Source of the DNA: Berberis thunbergii
Taxonomy: Eukaryota > Streptophyta > Magnoliopsida > Ranunculales > Berberidaceae
Reading direction: 5' to 3'
Assembly: GCA_003290165.1 (NCBI GenBank)
Contig: QNQO01000534.1
Span: 124,001 to 188,000 of the forward strand
DNA length: 64,000 nt
A program made the translations under genes and the position numbers. The number at the start of each line of letters is the position of its first letter. The first letter of the stretch is position 1. The notes under the pieces are model-generated. The model did no database searches, had not been told where the DNA came from, and was given only the letters and a program-made list of their open reading frames with translations. Positions 47,561-57,659 of the stretch are shown in pieces.

Positions 47561-47746
47561 CTGCAGATCAAACTCTATGTCCAGTGGAATTGAACCTTTG
47601 TTGAGAATGTACCGCTGAAAGTATATAAGGAATCTATCAAGCTTCTTCTTAGAAGAACCACGATCAAAGTAGTGTCCACATGTCTGTAGAAGTGTTATAA
47701 TCATCCTGATTCTGAAACAATCTTCCGGTGGGTCCAGAACATCTTG
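47561..47746 (-). pseudogene. UPF2: UPF2 exon (MIF4G-3)
   Basis: A 186-bp exon, AG acceptor at 47747-47748 and GT donor at 47559-47560, 62 codons: DPPEDCFRIRMIITLLQTCG, YFDRGSSKKKLDRFLIYFQR and PLDIEFDLQ. The frame is intact and highly conserved. Confidence 0.93.
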
Positions 47747-48216
47747 CTTTATAACATGAAAATGAAAATAATGATTACTATGTGGAGATTTTAAAAGCAT
47801 AAATCATAAAGGCTAAGATAAAACAGTAACCCTCTATCTACATGAAACCACCAAATAACCGCAGCGTCCACAATAATACATCATTTAGTCCATTTTCCTT
47901 CTCCATTTGAATATGATCCACTTTATTACAAACCTGCAGCATTTTCTTCTCAAATTGAATACCAATAATAGAAATGGACAAAATTTTAAGTTTGGTGGAC
48001 CCTCTAAGATCAGTTGTTCACAAAGATGGCGATTATGGGGGGATCTGCTGGTCTCTTTCTTTTCTCTTCTTCGTTTCCCCTTGAGTGAAATCCTTTTTTT
48101 AGAAGCTTATAGAAGATAATCTTCCAGTGGATTCGTTTAGGAGTTATTCCACAAAATCGGTAGGGTGGTTTCAGTCTTTGAGGTTAGAAAGAAAGGGCTT
48201 CTCCATTTGAAATCTG

Positions 48217-48301
48217 TGACATGGGGCTAATGGGTAAACTTGCATTTCGGTAATGATGTGACATGGAGCTAATTGGGTAAACTTGCATTTTGGTAATGAA
48301 T
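48217..48301 (+). repeat. ~42-bp tandem duplication in a UPF2 intron
   Basis: Two adjacent units starting tgtgacatgg and ending ggtaatga (48217 and 48259) differ at a few positions. The rest of the intron from 47747 to 48770 shows no recognised feature. Confidence 0.6.
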
Positions 48302-48769
48302 ATTATTTACTGCAGGTTCTCTAGTGCTCTTTTTTATTCTTTGGTTTACTTCTATTCCCGCAAACTTGTATTCATATTCTAAAAAAAAAATTCATTACCA
48401 AAACTTGTCTCTGTTACTAATAGCATGTCCAACTTTAAAGACTAAAATGGAAGTGAAACTGAGAAGCAAACATACACAAGATTTGAGTGCATAGGAACCA
48501 TTTTAGAAAAGAAAATAAAACAAAAAAAATAAAGCTTCTAACTTTCAGTCTTTGTAGAGAATAAACCTACACAACATTCAAAATCATAACTGTATTTCAT
48601 TTTTAAAATAAATAAATAAATAAATAGTTATTATTGAAGATTGGTGCACAAATTGTTTGTTATTTTGGCTCCGCTTGGTACATTGTAATATAATGCATTT
48701 TCCAAACTGATGCAATTGCAAATTGATGCCGATGCATTAGTTTGCATTGCATTAGTTCATAATACGTTA

Positions 48770-49113
48770 TTCTACGAGCGGTTGGGCCGCCTAGACGAGG
48801 CCAAGGCGCTAGGCTGAGAGCCACCCAGGTGCACGCTTGGTAGTAATCACTATTCTAAAAATCATTCTAGGCAGGCAGCATGATTGGGTTTTTGAAAAAA
48901 TAAAAATATTTTCAATTCGAAAAAAATAAAAATTAAGACTTTTTTTTATACATTTTGCATATATATATTGACATTGAATTAGAAGTAATTTATATGCTAT
49001 TGTGCTCAACTTTTATAAATTATAATAAATAAATAATAACCTCCTAGACCCCGAGCGCTAATCCCTGCTCGTCGCTTGCCTACTACCTAGCGATTTTTAG
49101 AACACTAATAGTA
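48770..49113. mobile_element. Second copy of the CTAGGCG-rich TIR element, decayed
   Basis: The right end cgatttttagaacac (near 49089-49104) matches the right terminus of the 11247-20308 element. The left part (ttgggccgcctagacgagg) and internal AT-rich body are similar in layout. The left terminus is degenerate and no target duplication was fixed. Confidence 0.5.
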
Positions 49114-49128
49114 ATTGGAAAAAAATCG

Positions 49129-49720
49129 ATGCATATCATTCAAGGGCATGGTCATGGTGTCGATGATTGTGTTCTGGTGATGGTGCTTGCAGATGCCGGC
49201 GATGATGGTGGCGGTCATGGTGGTAGTGATGATTGTGGTGGCTATGGTGGTTGCGGTGGTGGTGGTTGTAGTAAGATACGGTGTGGTGATCGTGACGGTG
49301 GTGGTGGCAACGGTGGTGGTTGTAATGGTTTTGTTATGGCGGCGGCAGCGGTGGTAGCGGCAATGGCAGTAGTGGCGGTTGTTATGTTGTGGCGATCATG
49401 GTGGTGGCAAGCATTGGCGGCGATTATGGTTGTAGTAGTGAGGTGGTGCTGGTTTCGATGATTATGCTATGGTAGTGGTGGTGGGGGTGGTGGAGGTGGT
49501 GGCAGCGGCAGTTGTGATGGTTATGTTATGGCTGTCGTGGTGGTGCGAGCAGCGACGACGATTATGGGGATACTAATGAAGGTGGTGTTGGTTATGGTAA
49601 TTATGCTATGGTAGTAGTGGTGATGGCAGCGGCGATGGCGGTTGTGATGGTTATGGTATCGTGGTCGTGGCAGTGGTAGTGGTGCGATGGTAGTTATGAA
49701 AGTGTTGGTGGTTAGGGTGT
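49129..49720 (+). repeat. GGT/GAT-rich tandem array
   Basis: Long imperfect array of ggtggt, gatggt and ggcggc triplets with larger repeated blocks such as ggttatggtaattatgctatggtag (only partly conserved). It gives a long spurious Gly-rich frame at 49129-49461. Only its end is present in copy A (1-40). Confidence 0.75.
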
Positions 49721-50621
49721 TTATGAATTAGTTGAGAGTAAAATTTGAGTAAGAGGAGATGACAATAGTTTTGCAAAAATAATGCAGTAGATTTTGTCTC
49801 ACAAAATTTAGCAGAATTTTATAACTAGGAGATATGGAGGTCCTGAATTAAAATTCCAATAACAATTTTTTGTAAAATCAACTAAGCGTGTAACCACCGT
49901 AAACTTTTACATTATGCATTGTTTTACCATGAACCAAGCGGAGCCTTTATATGATTACTTAACATTGACTAGTACTCCTTGAGTTACTAAAAGTAAAAGT
50001 AAACATGTAACCTTCCACATAACATTGCTGCCAAAATTTTCTGAATTATCTTTTGGAATGCGAAAGTTTATAATAACTAGGAGAAAAGCTCCTCTATCTT
50101 GGCAGAAAAGAAAAAAAAAAAGAAAAACACACACCGCACAAGTTTTTTTTATCATTTATCAAGAATCAATGATATCACATATAACAATGTAGGTGCTTGA
50201 AAACTTGCCATGAAAAGTCAACAATACAACAATCACATTTCAGAGATTGAAAATTTTAAACTGGAACCGAGAGGCCATGTAAACCTCTCAAGAAACATTA
50301 CTAGAAAAAGAAGTGTAATCTAATTATGGGTTGTCAGAGCGGACATTCATACCTCGGCTGTGTCGTGGCCAAACACGAGAATCAAATAAAGCGTTTCAAA
50401 TATGACGGAAGAGTCTATATGTTCATAGTTGTAAAGCTCTCCTAAGAAAATATGTGCTATGCGTCTTTGCTGTAAGCTATACTCATTCAATTCCAAACCC
50501 AATCTTATCTCCTCAAGAACCTTTGACCATGAAATGATAAATATTAAAACAAATGCTATCAAGAAATATACATCTCTAAGTACAATACAAGCTGCACTAC
50601 AAACCACATTGACTATTTTGT
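49679..50621 (+). repeat. Duplicated segment B1 (copy of 1-1208)
   Basis: Collinear with 1-1208 minus the solo LTR at 543-804. It contains the UPF2 exon 50353-50520 and flanking introns. The similarity ends at 50621, 44 bp before the LINE copy 2 target duplication. Confidence 0.9.
50353..50520 (-). pseudogene. UPF2: UPF2 exon (MIF4G-3) with a lost codon
   Basis: A 168-bp exon with AG at 50521-50522 and GT at 50351-50352. It encodes EEIRLGLELNEYS, YNYEHIDSSVIFETLY and GHDTAE. Relative to copy A (937-1107) three bases are missing, changing RIAHMRFLGE to RIAHIFLGE. The frame stays open. Confidence 0.93.
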
Positions 50622-50676
50622 ATAATTTAACCATTCTACTTTCCCCCATGATTCCATTAATTTAAAGTGAGTGGAG

Positions 50677-50680
<4 letters not shown>

Positions 50681-50717
<37 letters not shown>

Positions 50718-53360
50718 ACAAACCTATTTATTCATATAAAAAACCACGCCCGAAGGCTACATGACTGACCCAATAGGGATAAAACAAAGCCTCACAAAAG
50801 AAAGGATTCACCAATACAAGCCTAAACAAAATCAGTCTTTGTACCTTTTGGTTATTGTCCTAGCTCTATTGGATTTTCGGGGACAAATGCTGATATCTTT
50901 GGTGTGGCGCTTCTTATTCATCTTTCCGTCTGACATAGCCCCTAAAGCCAAATCACTGATCGCTTTCTGTGGATCAAGCTCATATTCTGAGTTGACGTCA
51001 TCACTATCCTCACTAGATCTTTCGAGAGTACTGAGGTCAAATGTCGGTCGTCGAAGTAACCTATTTTCTCTGAACAAAGATATAGCCTGATTCAAATTGT
51101 CTCCGACTCTTTTATAATCCGGTGAAGTTTTGATAGCATATTTGTCAAAATGTCCCTTTAACCTGAGCATAGACTGCAAATCATCATCCGAGAATTTCTG
51201 CACTTGCTGACTCTGTATAGCATCCCCTAGCTCTGTGCTAGGAGCACCGATAAATGGGTTGCAGGGCGCTGGCTGAGGCGAAGCCTCGACCCCTGTCTTG
51301 GTACAGGGCGTATGCTGGGGCGAAGCCACTTCCACTGCCTTGGTGTGGGGCGCTGGCTGGGGCGAGACTCTGTTATCTGGTGTGGTGCATGGCGCGGCAA
51401 TGGCGCAGGCCACATCGACAGCCTTGGTGCATGGTGCTGGCTTGGGCGAGACACTGGCCTCTAGCTTGAGGCAGATCGCTGGCTGAGGAGAAATCACGGC
51501 CCCTCTTGAAGGGTAGAGCACTGGCTTCTGCGACTTTGAAACAGTCTGCCCAATCTGAGTTTCACATGTGCAATCAGTCGACACAGTTGGCGACGCTGCA
51601 CTTTGAATAGAAGGATTGTCCTTAGTTTCCGGATTTATCTCATCTTCGTGTAGGGGTAACTTTTGTTGTTGTCCAAGAACATTATCAATTTCTGAAGTTG
51701 TATACCCCGCCTCTAGTAGGCATTCCTCCGTAGACTCATGCTGGACCCCGGTTTTAGCATGCTCTAATTTGTGACTCGCTATTTGTAATTCCGCTGGAGG
51801 ACCTTCATCTTGCTCAATATTCTCCATCAATGCCTCAAATGTGTTGGACAAACCCACCTTAACCGGGTCAATGGCCACCTGCTTTATATTCCCGACTCCG
51901 TCCGAAATCTCCTCGCCTTTGCTATTTTTTGTTCCACTCACACCCACTTCCGAATTCGAAAAATTTCCTTTTCTGATCACTGGAACATATTGTTGCCTGG
52001 TATTGTTACTTTCGGTCTTTGATTTGGCTATCTTCTCAACATTACCTAGTTCTGAAACCCGGCCACCGCCCTTAATGCCTAGCTTCTTGCGACAAACACT
52101 TTCCTGATGCCCGAGCAAGGAACAAAAGTCACAATATTTGAAACCTGGGTACTCAATCTTCTGCCAGAAACCTCTATTATTGGCCCTATCAATCCATACT
52201 TTGTTTGGTAATTTGTCCGCCAAAGTCATCTCAACACACACGCGGGCAAAGCCCGGGCGCGATAAACATCTAGTATGATCATCCATTCTCAAAAAAACAC
52301 CAAAAGAATTGACAATTGCTTTTAAAATAGGGGGGTGAAAAAGATGTAAAGGTAAGTTAGGCAACTCTACCCACAGTGGCACCGATATCGGATCCTCCTT
52401 CAGACTAAAGCCATCATGCCAACGAAATGCTTTGAAACGAACGCCACGAATCAAAAAGGAATCCCGCGACAAAACTTTCTTTGCTTCCTCCTCCGATTGA
52501 AGACGAACTAACACATGCCGTTGATTGAGTAAGCCGAGCGAAAAATCTCCCAGAATTCCCCAAGTTCTGTGAATCGAATCTCGGATGTCTTCCAATGTTG
52601 GGCGGTAACTAGAGAATTTTAAAACGATCACATGTTTTTCCATAAACGCCTCCCCACGGAACTCATCTGTTGCCGTAATGCCAATTGCGGGAGCTCCCTC
52701 TTTACGGAATCTAGTGCCTTCAATCGGAGTCTCCACAACGTCAGCCACCAAAATTTTTCCCAAAATCTGGGCGAAAGAGGGCCTAGAATCCCCATGACCC
52801 GGTCCCGTGGGGGGAGGGGTGGAGACTAGGGCCGTGCACATCACATCCAGATGTCAGTCCGGCGAGCGGATGGCTGCTGTCCTGTCGGATCAGCCCGTAT
52901 CCGTCTCCCGTCGCCAAAGCCGGCGGCCAGGCAGAGATAGCCGGTCTGTCGAGCGGCCGTGAACGGCAGTCGGTCGATCTCCAGGAAGAGGCAAAACAGG
53001 CTGCCGGTATCGCGGCCTTGAAATGCCTGAATGGCGGCGGTTGTTTCCCCTCGCGGCGGCTGTTCAGGTTGCCGGCCTTGAAGCAGATCGATCTCGCGTC
53101 CGTGAAGAAACGCGGACGGTCGATCTCGCAGCCTGGAGTGTTGGCGGCGGCAGCTCCTCAGATCTCGTTCGCGAGCTGCTCCTCAGATCTCGTTCGCAAG
53201 CTGCTCCTCAGATTCTCACTCTCTCCTCCAAGGAAATCAGAGAGGTTGCACCCAGCTTCGCAGCTTTAATCTGCTCTGCCTTTTGCAAGGCCGATGAGGA
53301 GTTAGCTCGTTCTGGTCATGAGAGATAGAGAGAGAGGGTCGAAAGGGTTTTGTCTGTTCC
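50681..53360 (-). mobile_element. ORF1-only LINE, copy 2
   Basis: A 2.68-kb insertion flanked by the perfect 16-bp duplication aagtgagtggagcatt (50665-50680 and 53361-53376). It ends in a ~32-nt poly-A (plus-strand T 50681-50712). It encodes only ORF1 (52844-50832) and a short 3' UTR like that of copy 1; no ORF2 sequence is present. It sits in the UPF2 intron between exons 54181-53958 and 50520-50353. The 5' UTR is CpG-rich with a ~31-bp tandem repeat (cctcagatctcgttcgc at 53155 and 53186). Confidence 0.92.
50832..52844 (-). CDS. LINE ORF1 protein, intact (copy 2)
   Basis: 670 codons. Residues ~70-145 are a DUF4283-type RNA-binding domain (HVIVLKFSSYRPTLEDIRDS). A linked segment follows (LPNLPLHLFHPPILKAIVNS), then a zinc knuckle at C238-X2-C241-X4-H246-X4-C251. 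The middle is acidic and low-complexity. Residues ~450-540 hold imperfect repeats of SPQPAPCTKAVE type. The C-terminus has FDKYAIKTSPDYKRVGDNLN and a basic tail (KMNKKRHTKDIS). ORF1 of plant L1 elements is thought to bind element RNA in the RNP. It cannot reverse-transcribe itself, so mobility would depend on ORF2 supplied in trans. Confidence 0.88.
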   Translation of the reverse strand: MMCTALVSTPPPTGPGHGDSRPSFAQILGKILVADVVETPIEGTRFRKEGAPAIGITATDEFRGEAFMEKHVIVLKFSSYRPTLEDIRDSIHRTWGILGDFSLGLLNQRHVLVRLQSEEEAKKVLSRDSFLIRGVRFKAFRWHDGFSLKEDPISVPLWVELPNLPLHLFHPPILKAIVNSFGVFLRMDDHTRCLSRPGFARVCVEMTLADKLPNKVWIDRANNRGFWQKIEYPGFKYCDFCSLLGHQESVCRKKLGIKGGGRVSELGNVEKIAKSKTESNNTRQQYVPVIRKGNFSNSEVGVSGTKNSKGEEISDGVGNIKQVAIDPVKVGLSNTFEALMENIEQDEGPPAELQIASHKLEHAKTGVQHESTEECLLEAGYTTSEIDNVLGQQQKLPLHEDEINPETKDNPSIQSAASPTVSTDCTCETQIGQTVSKSQKPVLYPSRGAVISPQPAICLKLEASVSPKPAPCTKAVDVACAIAAPCTTPDNRVSPQPAPHTKAVEVASPQHTPCTKTGVEASPQPAPCNPFIGAPSTELGDAIQSQQVQKFSDDDLQSMLRLKGHFDKYAIKTSPDYKRVGDNLNQAISLFRENRLLRRPTFDLSTLERSSEDSDDVNSEYELDPQKAISDLALGAMSDGKMNKKRHTKDISICPRKSNRARTITKRYKD

Positions 53361-53376
53361 AAGTGAGTGGAGCATT

Positions 53377-53957
53377 AGCTTCTCCCTCAAGAGGCCCTCA
53401 TGGCACCTGTCAACTTACAAGACTTGAGGACCAAGATAGTTCTTTATGGCATAATTCCAATAGAAAGAAAATTGTTCTAACAGTTACGTAAAGAAACATT
53501 TTGGGTCAATTCCCAAAGCATGTGAATCATGTATGCAAATCATGTACAGTTATGTACAGAAACATTTTTGAGTCAATGCCCACAGCAAGCAAATCATGTA
53601 TAGTTCTATTAGTGTTTTCAATAAATTCAAAAGCAAAGAAATTACGGTGCCATATAGCACACTAGAAGTACAAATCACAAAACTATTACTAGAGAGCTTT
53701 AACTTCCAAGTTATGATAATGACCGTGAGGATTGAAACCTCCTTAAATTTTAGAGAGCTTTAACTTCCACGGCTATTACTAGAAGTACAAATCACAAAAC
53801 TTTTTATCTTACTTTATCAAGGATAAGAAGCTGTTTCTTTATATTTAAAATGGGTTTCACAATGAAAAGCATTAATTCAGTCAAGACCATCCCACTAGGA
53901 GAACCTTAAAATGGTACAATCATACAGGTGAAGAGTAAGAAAAAAAAAGGCACAAAC
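53377..53957. other. UPF2 intron sequence
   Basis: Intron between exon 54181-53958 and LINE copy 2. A ~33-bp motif recurs (ttagagagctttaacttcc near 53691 and 53753). No other feature was seen. Confidence 0.5.
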
Positions 53958-54181
53958 CTCATCAACAACTGCCATGCACGGCAAATTCATCATGGTAGCG
54001 ACTCAAACCAGCAGTAAGTGAAGCAATGAGGTGAACTTGACTGTATTTTCCCCTGTGAACCTTCATTAAAGCATTTTAAGAGGTATGATTCACATTCACT
54101 CCAGGGTAACTTGCGCAGTTGCCTCAAAACATGCTCAATGGAGGACTTATCAAGGTCAGTGAAAAGCAATTTCCTGATGTA
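53958..54181 (-). pseudogene. UPF2: UPF2 exon with two frameshifts
   Basis: AG acceptor at 54182-54183 and GT donor at 53956-53957. Content: YIRKLLFTDLDKSSIEHVL, LRKLPWSECESYLLKCF, then an extra A after TGCTTTA (near 54084) shifts the frame. HLIASLTAGLSRYHDEFAV follows in another frame, and near 53975 four extra bases (catg) shift it again before VVDE. Length is 224 bp where 219 would keep phase, consistent with +1 and +4. Confidence 0.88.
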
Positions 54182-54284
54182 CTGTAAAATAGAAAGTAGT
54201 GAGTATTGATGTCAAAAGAAGACACAGATGATCATATTAATGAACTCCAACTGAATCATCCAAGACAACTGTGAATCTCTATAC

Positions 54285-54536
54285 CTGATGCAATGGTGGA
54301 CGGACTTTAGAGACTCGAGCAGATCTTTCAGGTGGTTTGCACAGATAATAGGCATTTTCAACAAGGGTGCTGTGACGAGGATCCAAATTTTTCACATTTT
54401 TCAAGCGCATCAATATTTCCAACATATTTGCCATTCGTATTGTTGTTTCAGGAGATCGATACAGGAATCGACCACATGTCTCAAGAAGGTTGCATGCAAC
54501 ATCGATGTTGTGGTGAGTGAAATCATCTAAACAGGC
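54285..54536 (-). pseudogene. UPF2: UPF2 exon (MIF4G)
   Basis: 252 bp, 84 codons, intact frame: CLDDFTHHNIDVACNLLETC, LYRSPETTIRMANMLEILM, NAYYLCKPPERSARVSKVRP. Acceptor CAG at 54537-54539, donor GT at 54283-54284. Confidence 0.93.
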
Positions 54537-54924
54537 CTGCTTGCAAGAGATAATCCCACTCGTAAGTATCTCATGCTAAATTAACAAAACGATGTGAGGC
54601 TCTCTTCCTTGGAAGAAGTATGCCCAATTAACACACCACATTAGTGCAACTTACTTCACAAAGTATAGGTAGCAAGGCAGGTAGGAGTTATTTATGCATA
54701 TCTAAAACTTCTGACATTAAAATATGATCTGAAATGCGGTCCACAAATATATTACAAGTGTACAATACTACAGTTCATCAACTTAAAAAGGAACAATCAA
54801 ACCCATTTAATTTTTTTCTTCCCCCATTCATGTAGAATATAGAAACCGACCTCCAAGCCATCTCAAATTGAACGGAGGCTCACATATACCAAGAAAAGTA
54901 GATTCTAAACAGGCTTAATCTCAC

Positions 54925-55026
54925 CTTTAAGCAACCAAACACAAATCCTGCTGGCGCAATCTTAAACTTGCAGAGCTCCCCAATAAAACGTATATTCCTT
55001 ATCTTAGTTTCGATATTCATTTGGTC
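54925..55026 (-). pseudogene. UPF2: UPF2 exon
   Basis: 102 bp, 34 codons, intact: DQMNIETKIRNIRFIGELCK, FKIAPAGFVFGCLK. Acceptor CAG at 55027-55029, donor GT at 54923-54924. Confidence 0.93.
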
Positions 55027-55190
55027 CTGAAGCACAACGATAAAAGTGTAAATGCTTGGAATATAGTTGTACATGCTATTTATATGAGGAAAAGAAAGAT
55101 GAGTCAAAGAATGAATAATTCAAAATACACTTGCTGCACGGGTAAAGCAATTGCATTCATTAGAGGTAGTCATTCAAATGCTAAATAGAC

Positions 55191-55387
55191 CTTATTATTG
55201 ATCAAGTAGTTGAACTCGTCCTCCAAATTTTGCAAAGCATAGAAGAGACGTCCTTCATACATGTTGATAATGTAGCTACCATACGAGAATAGTAGGCCAA
55301 TAACTCCAAGGACGTTCTAGGGACATTGAACAATGCTCTGACAAGCCTTTTCCGATTTGATTTTGAATTTAAGTAACAGAATTCTAC
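55191..55387 (-). pseudogene. UPF2: UPF2 exon with a one-base deletion
   Basis: It encodes VEFCYLNSKSNRKRLVRALF and NVPRTSLELLAYYSRMVATL. After SSML one T is missing near 55239, so the expected QNLEDEFNYLINNK is read out of frame. Length is 197 bp where 198 would keep phase. Confidence 0.9.
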
Positions 55388-55484
55388 CTGCAAAAAAAAG
55401 AGGATTTGTAGGTAAGAAGATCCAAGTGGATCAAATGAAATAGAAGATCAAGACTGCAAAAAGCAAAAGCAAGATGATGTTTAC

Positions 55485-55784
55485 AGTCAACTGATCAATG
55501 AGGTCACGGCTGACGCAACCCGGAAGCCTCTGTAACAAAGCATCCAAATTTGTCCCTTCAAGACCTTTTAGTTTATCTTTCTCACTATCTCCTTTCTTCT
55601 CACCATCCTTCTCTTTCCCCTTCTCCTTTTCTGAGTGTTTATCTCTATCCTCTTTACTCTTTTCTTTATCTCTATCCTCTTTCTCCTTCCCTTTATCATC
55701 AGGTTTTCCCTCCAGTGAAGCTTCAGTTTCTATAGACCCCTCTGCAGTATCCATGTTGCCTTGATCAGGCTCGGTTGCAGATTC
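55485..55784 (-). pseudogene. UPF2: UPF2 exon (charged linker)
   Basis: 300 bp, 100 codons. It has a Lys/Glu/Asp-rich stretch (KGKEKEDRDKEKSKEDRDK) typical of the UPF2 linker, then LEGTNLDALLQRLPGCVSRD and LIDQLT, leading into the third MIF4G domain. Acceptor AG at 55785-55786, donor GT at 55483-55484. Confidence 0.92.
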
Positions 55785-55995
55785 CTTAAACACAAAAGTC
55801 TTCAGTAAGTAATCAAAAACAGAAAACAGGCATAGAAAAGAAAAAAAAAATCCACTTTAATACAGAGAAAATGCCCAAGGGTGAACAGGCAATACATCCT
55901 AAATATATTATAAGAACTTCCAACAGATATTGCTTTGCTAATACAGACACCAAGAAATCACTAAAGAAACATGGCAGCTTTACTATCTATATGAG

Positions 55996-56180
55996 GAGTA
56001 ATTCTACAGGGCCTGGGTCTCCCAGCCTGTTTGCTGCCTGGGTGGGGTAAAAAGACATTTTTGCCCTCCCTCTTTAAACACTTTCTCTAAAAAGGTAGTT
56101 AAAAAGGGGGGGCAAAATTGTCTTTTTGCCCCACCCAGGCAACAACCTCGCTGGTTGACCCAGGCCAGCTAGAATTTCGG
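55996..56180. mobile_element. Foldback MITE 3 (MULE-like, 9-bp TSD)
   Basis: A 185-bp palindrome (gcctgggtggggtaaaaagac paired with its complement near 56130) is flanked by ctatatgag (55987-55995 and 56181-56189). Its ends gagtaattcta/tagaattt match MITEs 1 and 2, but the stem sequence is different. It lies in a UPF2 intron. Confidence 0.85.
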
Positions 56181-56284
56181 CTATATGAGAAGTATAGGTT
56201 GGGTAGTCTACCACCACATAGATTAGTGTAAGGCGGTGAATGACAGTATTATAGAAATTATGGTCGCTGCTAAAGTAGTCTACC

Positions 56285-56829
56285 TAGGGGTGGCAATGGG
56301 TAGTGCCATGTCAGGATTAATAGCCAACCAAAATCCAACCTGTTTATAACAGGATTGTGTCTTATCAACCCCTATCAACACAAGTGTTTACTCCATCTAA
56401 TAAATACACCAAACTAACAGTCTAACACAGAATTTAAAATACTTACCTGAATTAATGCTATTATGTAAATTAATTATATTATGCATAACCAAAAATATAT
56501 ATATCATACTAAGTTGTTTAATGTTGCTCTAAATTTAAAATATGTACAAACCATTAACCTAACATTTACTATGTATATAGAAGTACTTATGCATTACAAC
56601 TATTTAAGTTATTCAGTGTGTCCTAAACTTAAAATATGTAGAAACAAATTACATATGCATCAAGGATTATACATGCTTAGATTGGAAATAGTGCTTCATT
56701 ATGTCAACAAAACAAGATGAGTGATGGTATCAGGACACTTCAAAGGGGTTCGGACAGCAAAACTTAAAACCCCAACAAAACCCTTTTCGTAACTGTGTTT
56801 GTAATTCACAGGTCAGATTGCCACTCTTA
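56285..56829. mobile_element. hAT-like non-autonomous element
   Basis: 545 bp with inverted ends taggggtggcaat and attgccactctta and an 8-bp duplication with one mismatch (agtctacc 56277-56284, actctacc 56830-56837). TIR sequence and duplication length are those of hAT MITEs. No transposase. It lies in a UPF2 intron. Confidence 0.8.
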
Positions 56830-57015
56830 ACTCTACCTTTAGGCTTTGTAAAGACCAAAGAATGGTAAATTTCATCACATCTTTATCTTTGGGATATATG
56901 AGGAAAGAAAGTTCGGCTTAAGGGACAAATTTCAGTGCAAAACCATATATACGTCCTTTCTAACTTTATAACTGCACTTTAATAAGAAAGTTAACAGAAT
57001 CATAGTGTTCCCTAC

Positions 57016-57097
57016 AGCGGGTTGCTCTTGTGTCTTGGAAGATTGTTCGGTGCTCTTAGGCTCTGCTTCTCCCAACAAAACGGCAGGGACAAAAGCT
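57016..57097 (-). pseudogene. UPF2: UPF2 exon, most upstream one in copy B
   Basis: 82 bp after the acceptor GCAG (57098-57101): AFVPAVLLGEAEPKSTEQSS and a Gln-rich end, joining in phase to 55784. Upstream exons, including the one seen at 2198-2296, are missing. The sequence from 57277 is a copia remnant. Confidence 0.88.
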
Positions 57098-57276
57098 CTG
57101 CACAGAACACAAGAATATATAAGCCTTGTGATATGGGTACGAGAACAACTGCCTGATTATTTCACAAATAGAACGTGTAACATTAAGTAAGGCTAGATTC
57201 ATTATCTCATGCTACATTTGTCATTCCATGAAAATCATCCTCCATCCTAACAAGACAAACCTGAGATCAGGTAAGC

Positions 57277-57501
57277 TATTGAGAATATATTACGAATATC
57301 CTGATTGATTGGGAATATTTGTATTAGGAAAGTTGCTTATAGAGTCAATATTGTATAATAGTTTTAAGGAAATTAGCAGATTATATTGTGAATATTCTCA
57401 CAATATTCTCTGGATTAGTTTGTATATAAACAGTTGATTGTGAATGAGAAAGACAAGACAATACACACAAATCAATTCCTTTGTGTCTAATATTTCTATC
57501 A
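57277..57501 (+). repeat. Copia-remnant 5' LTR
   Basis: 225 bp ending TTTCTATCA directly before TGGTATCAGAGC. It contains a TATA-like tatataaacag near 57423. No partner LTR is in the window. Confidence 0.75.
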
Positions 57502-57659
57502 TGGTATCAGAGCAAAGAGTATCATAAAGGGAGAAAATGTACCTGTGTACGATTGGAACGATTGGATCTTCCTCTAACTGGGCATTGTAACCTCGGAGTG
57601 CAGTCTCAAAGGGCATCAGTGATTCTTCTTCGAATAAGAAGGAACGAAGAAGAAGAAGA

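Larger units (their letters stand above)
37844..57097 (-). pseudogene. UPF2: UPF2 (nonsense-mediated decay factor), 5'-truncated and disrupted
   Basis: Nine coding exons of UPF2 can be followed on the minus strand: 57097-57016, 55784-55485, 55387-55191, 55026-54925, 54536-54285, 54181-53958, 50520-50353, 47746-47561 and 45564-45401, the last continuing at 38675-37844. All have GT/AG junctions and joining phases. UPF2 bridges UPF1 and UPF3 on exon-junction complexes and activates mRNA decay. The window covers the charged linker, the third MIF4G domain (UPF3 contact) and the C-terminal UPF1-binding segment. Lesions: no exons upstream of 57097, one lost T in exon 55387-55191, +1 and +4 insertions in exon 54181-53958, a codon lost in 50520-50353, and a 6.7-kb copia element in the last coding exon. 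Coding similarity is otherwise high, so decay is recent. Assembly error could explain single-base shifts but not the copia insertion. Confidence 0.9.

Noticed and set aside
49129..49461. 110-codon Gly/Val-rich open frame
   Set aside because: It is a translation of the GGT/GAT triplet array; no start context, conserved domain or splice support.
55498..55764. Ser/Phe-rich plus-strand ORF of 88 codons
   Set aside because: It is the antisense of the Lys/Glu-rich UPF2 linker exon on the minus strand.
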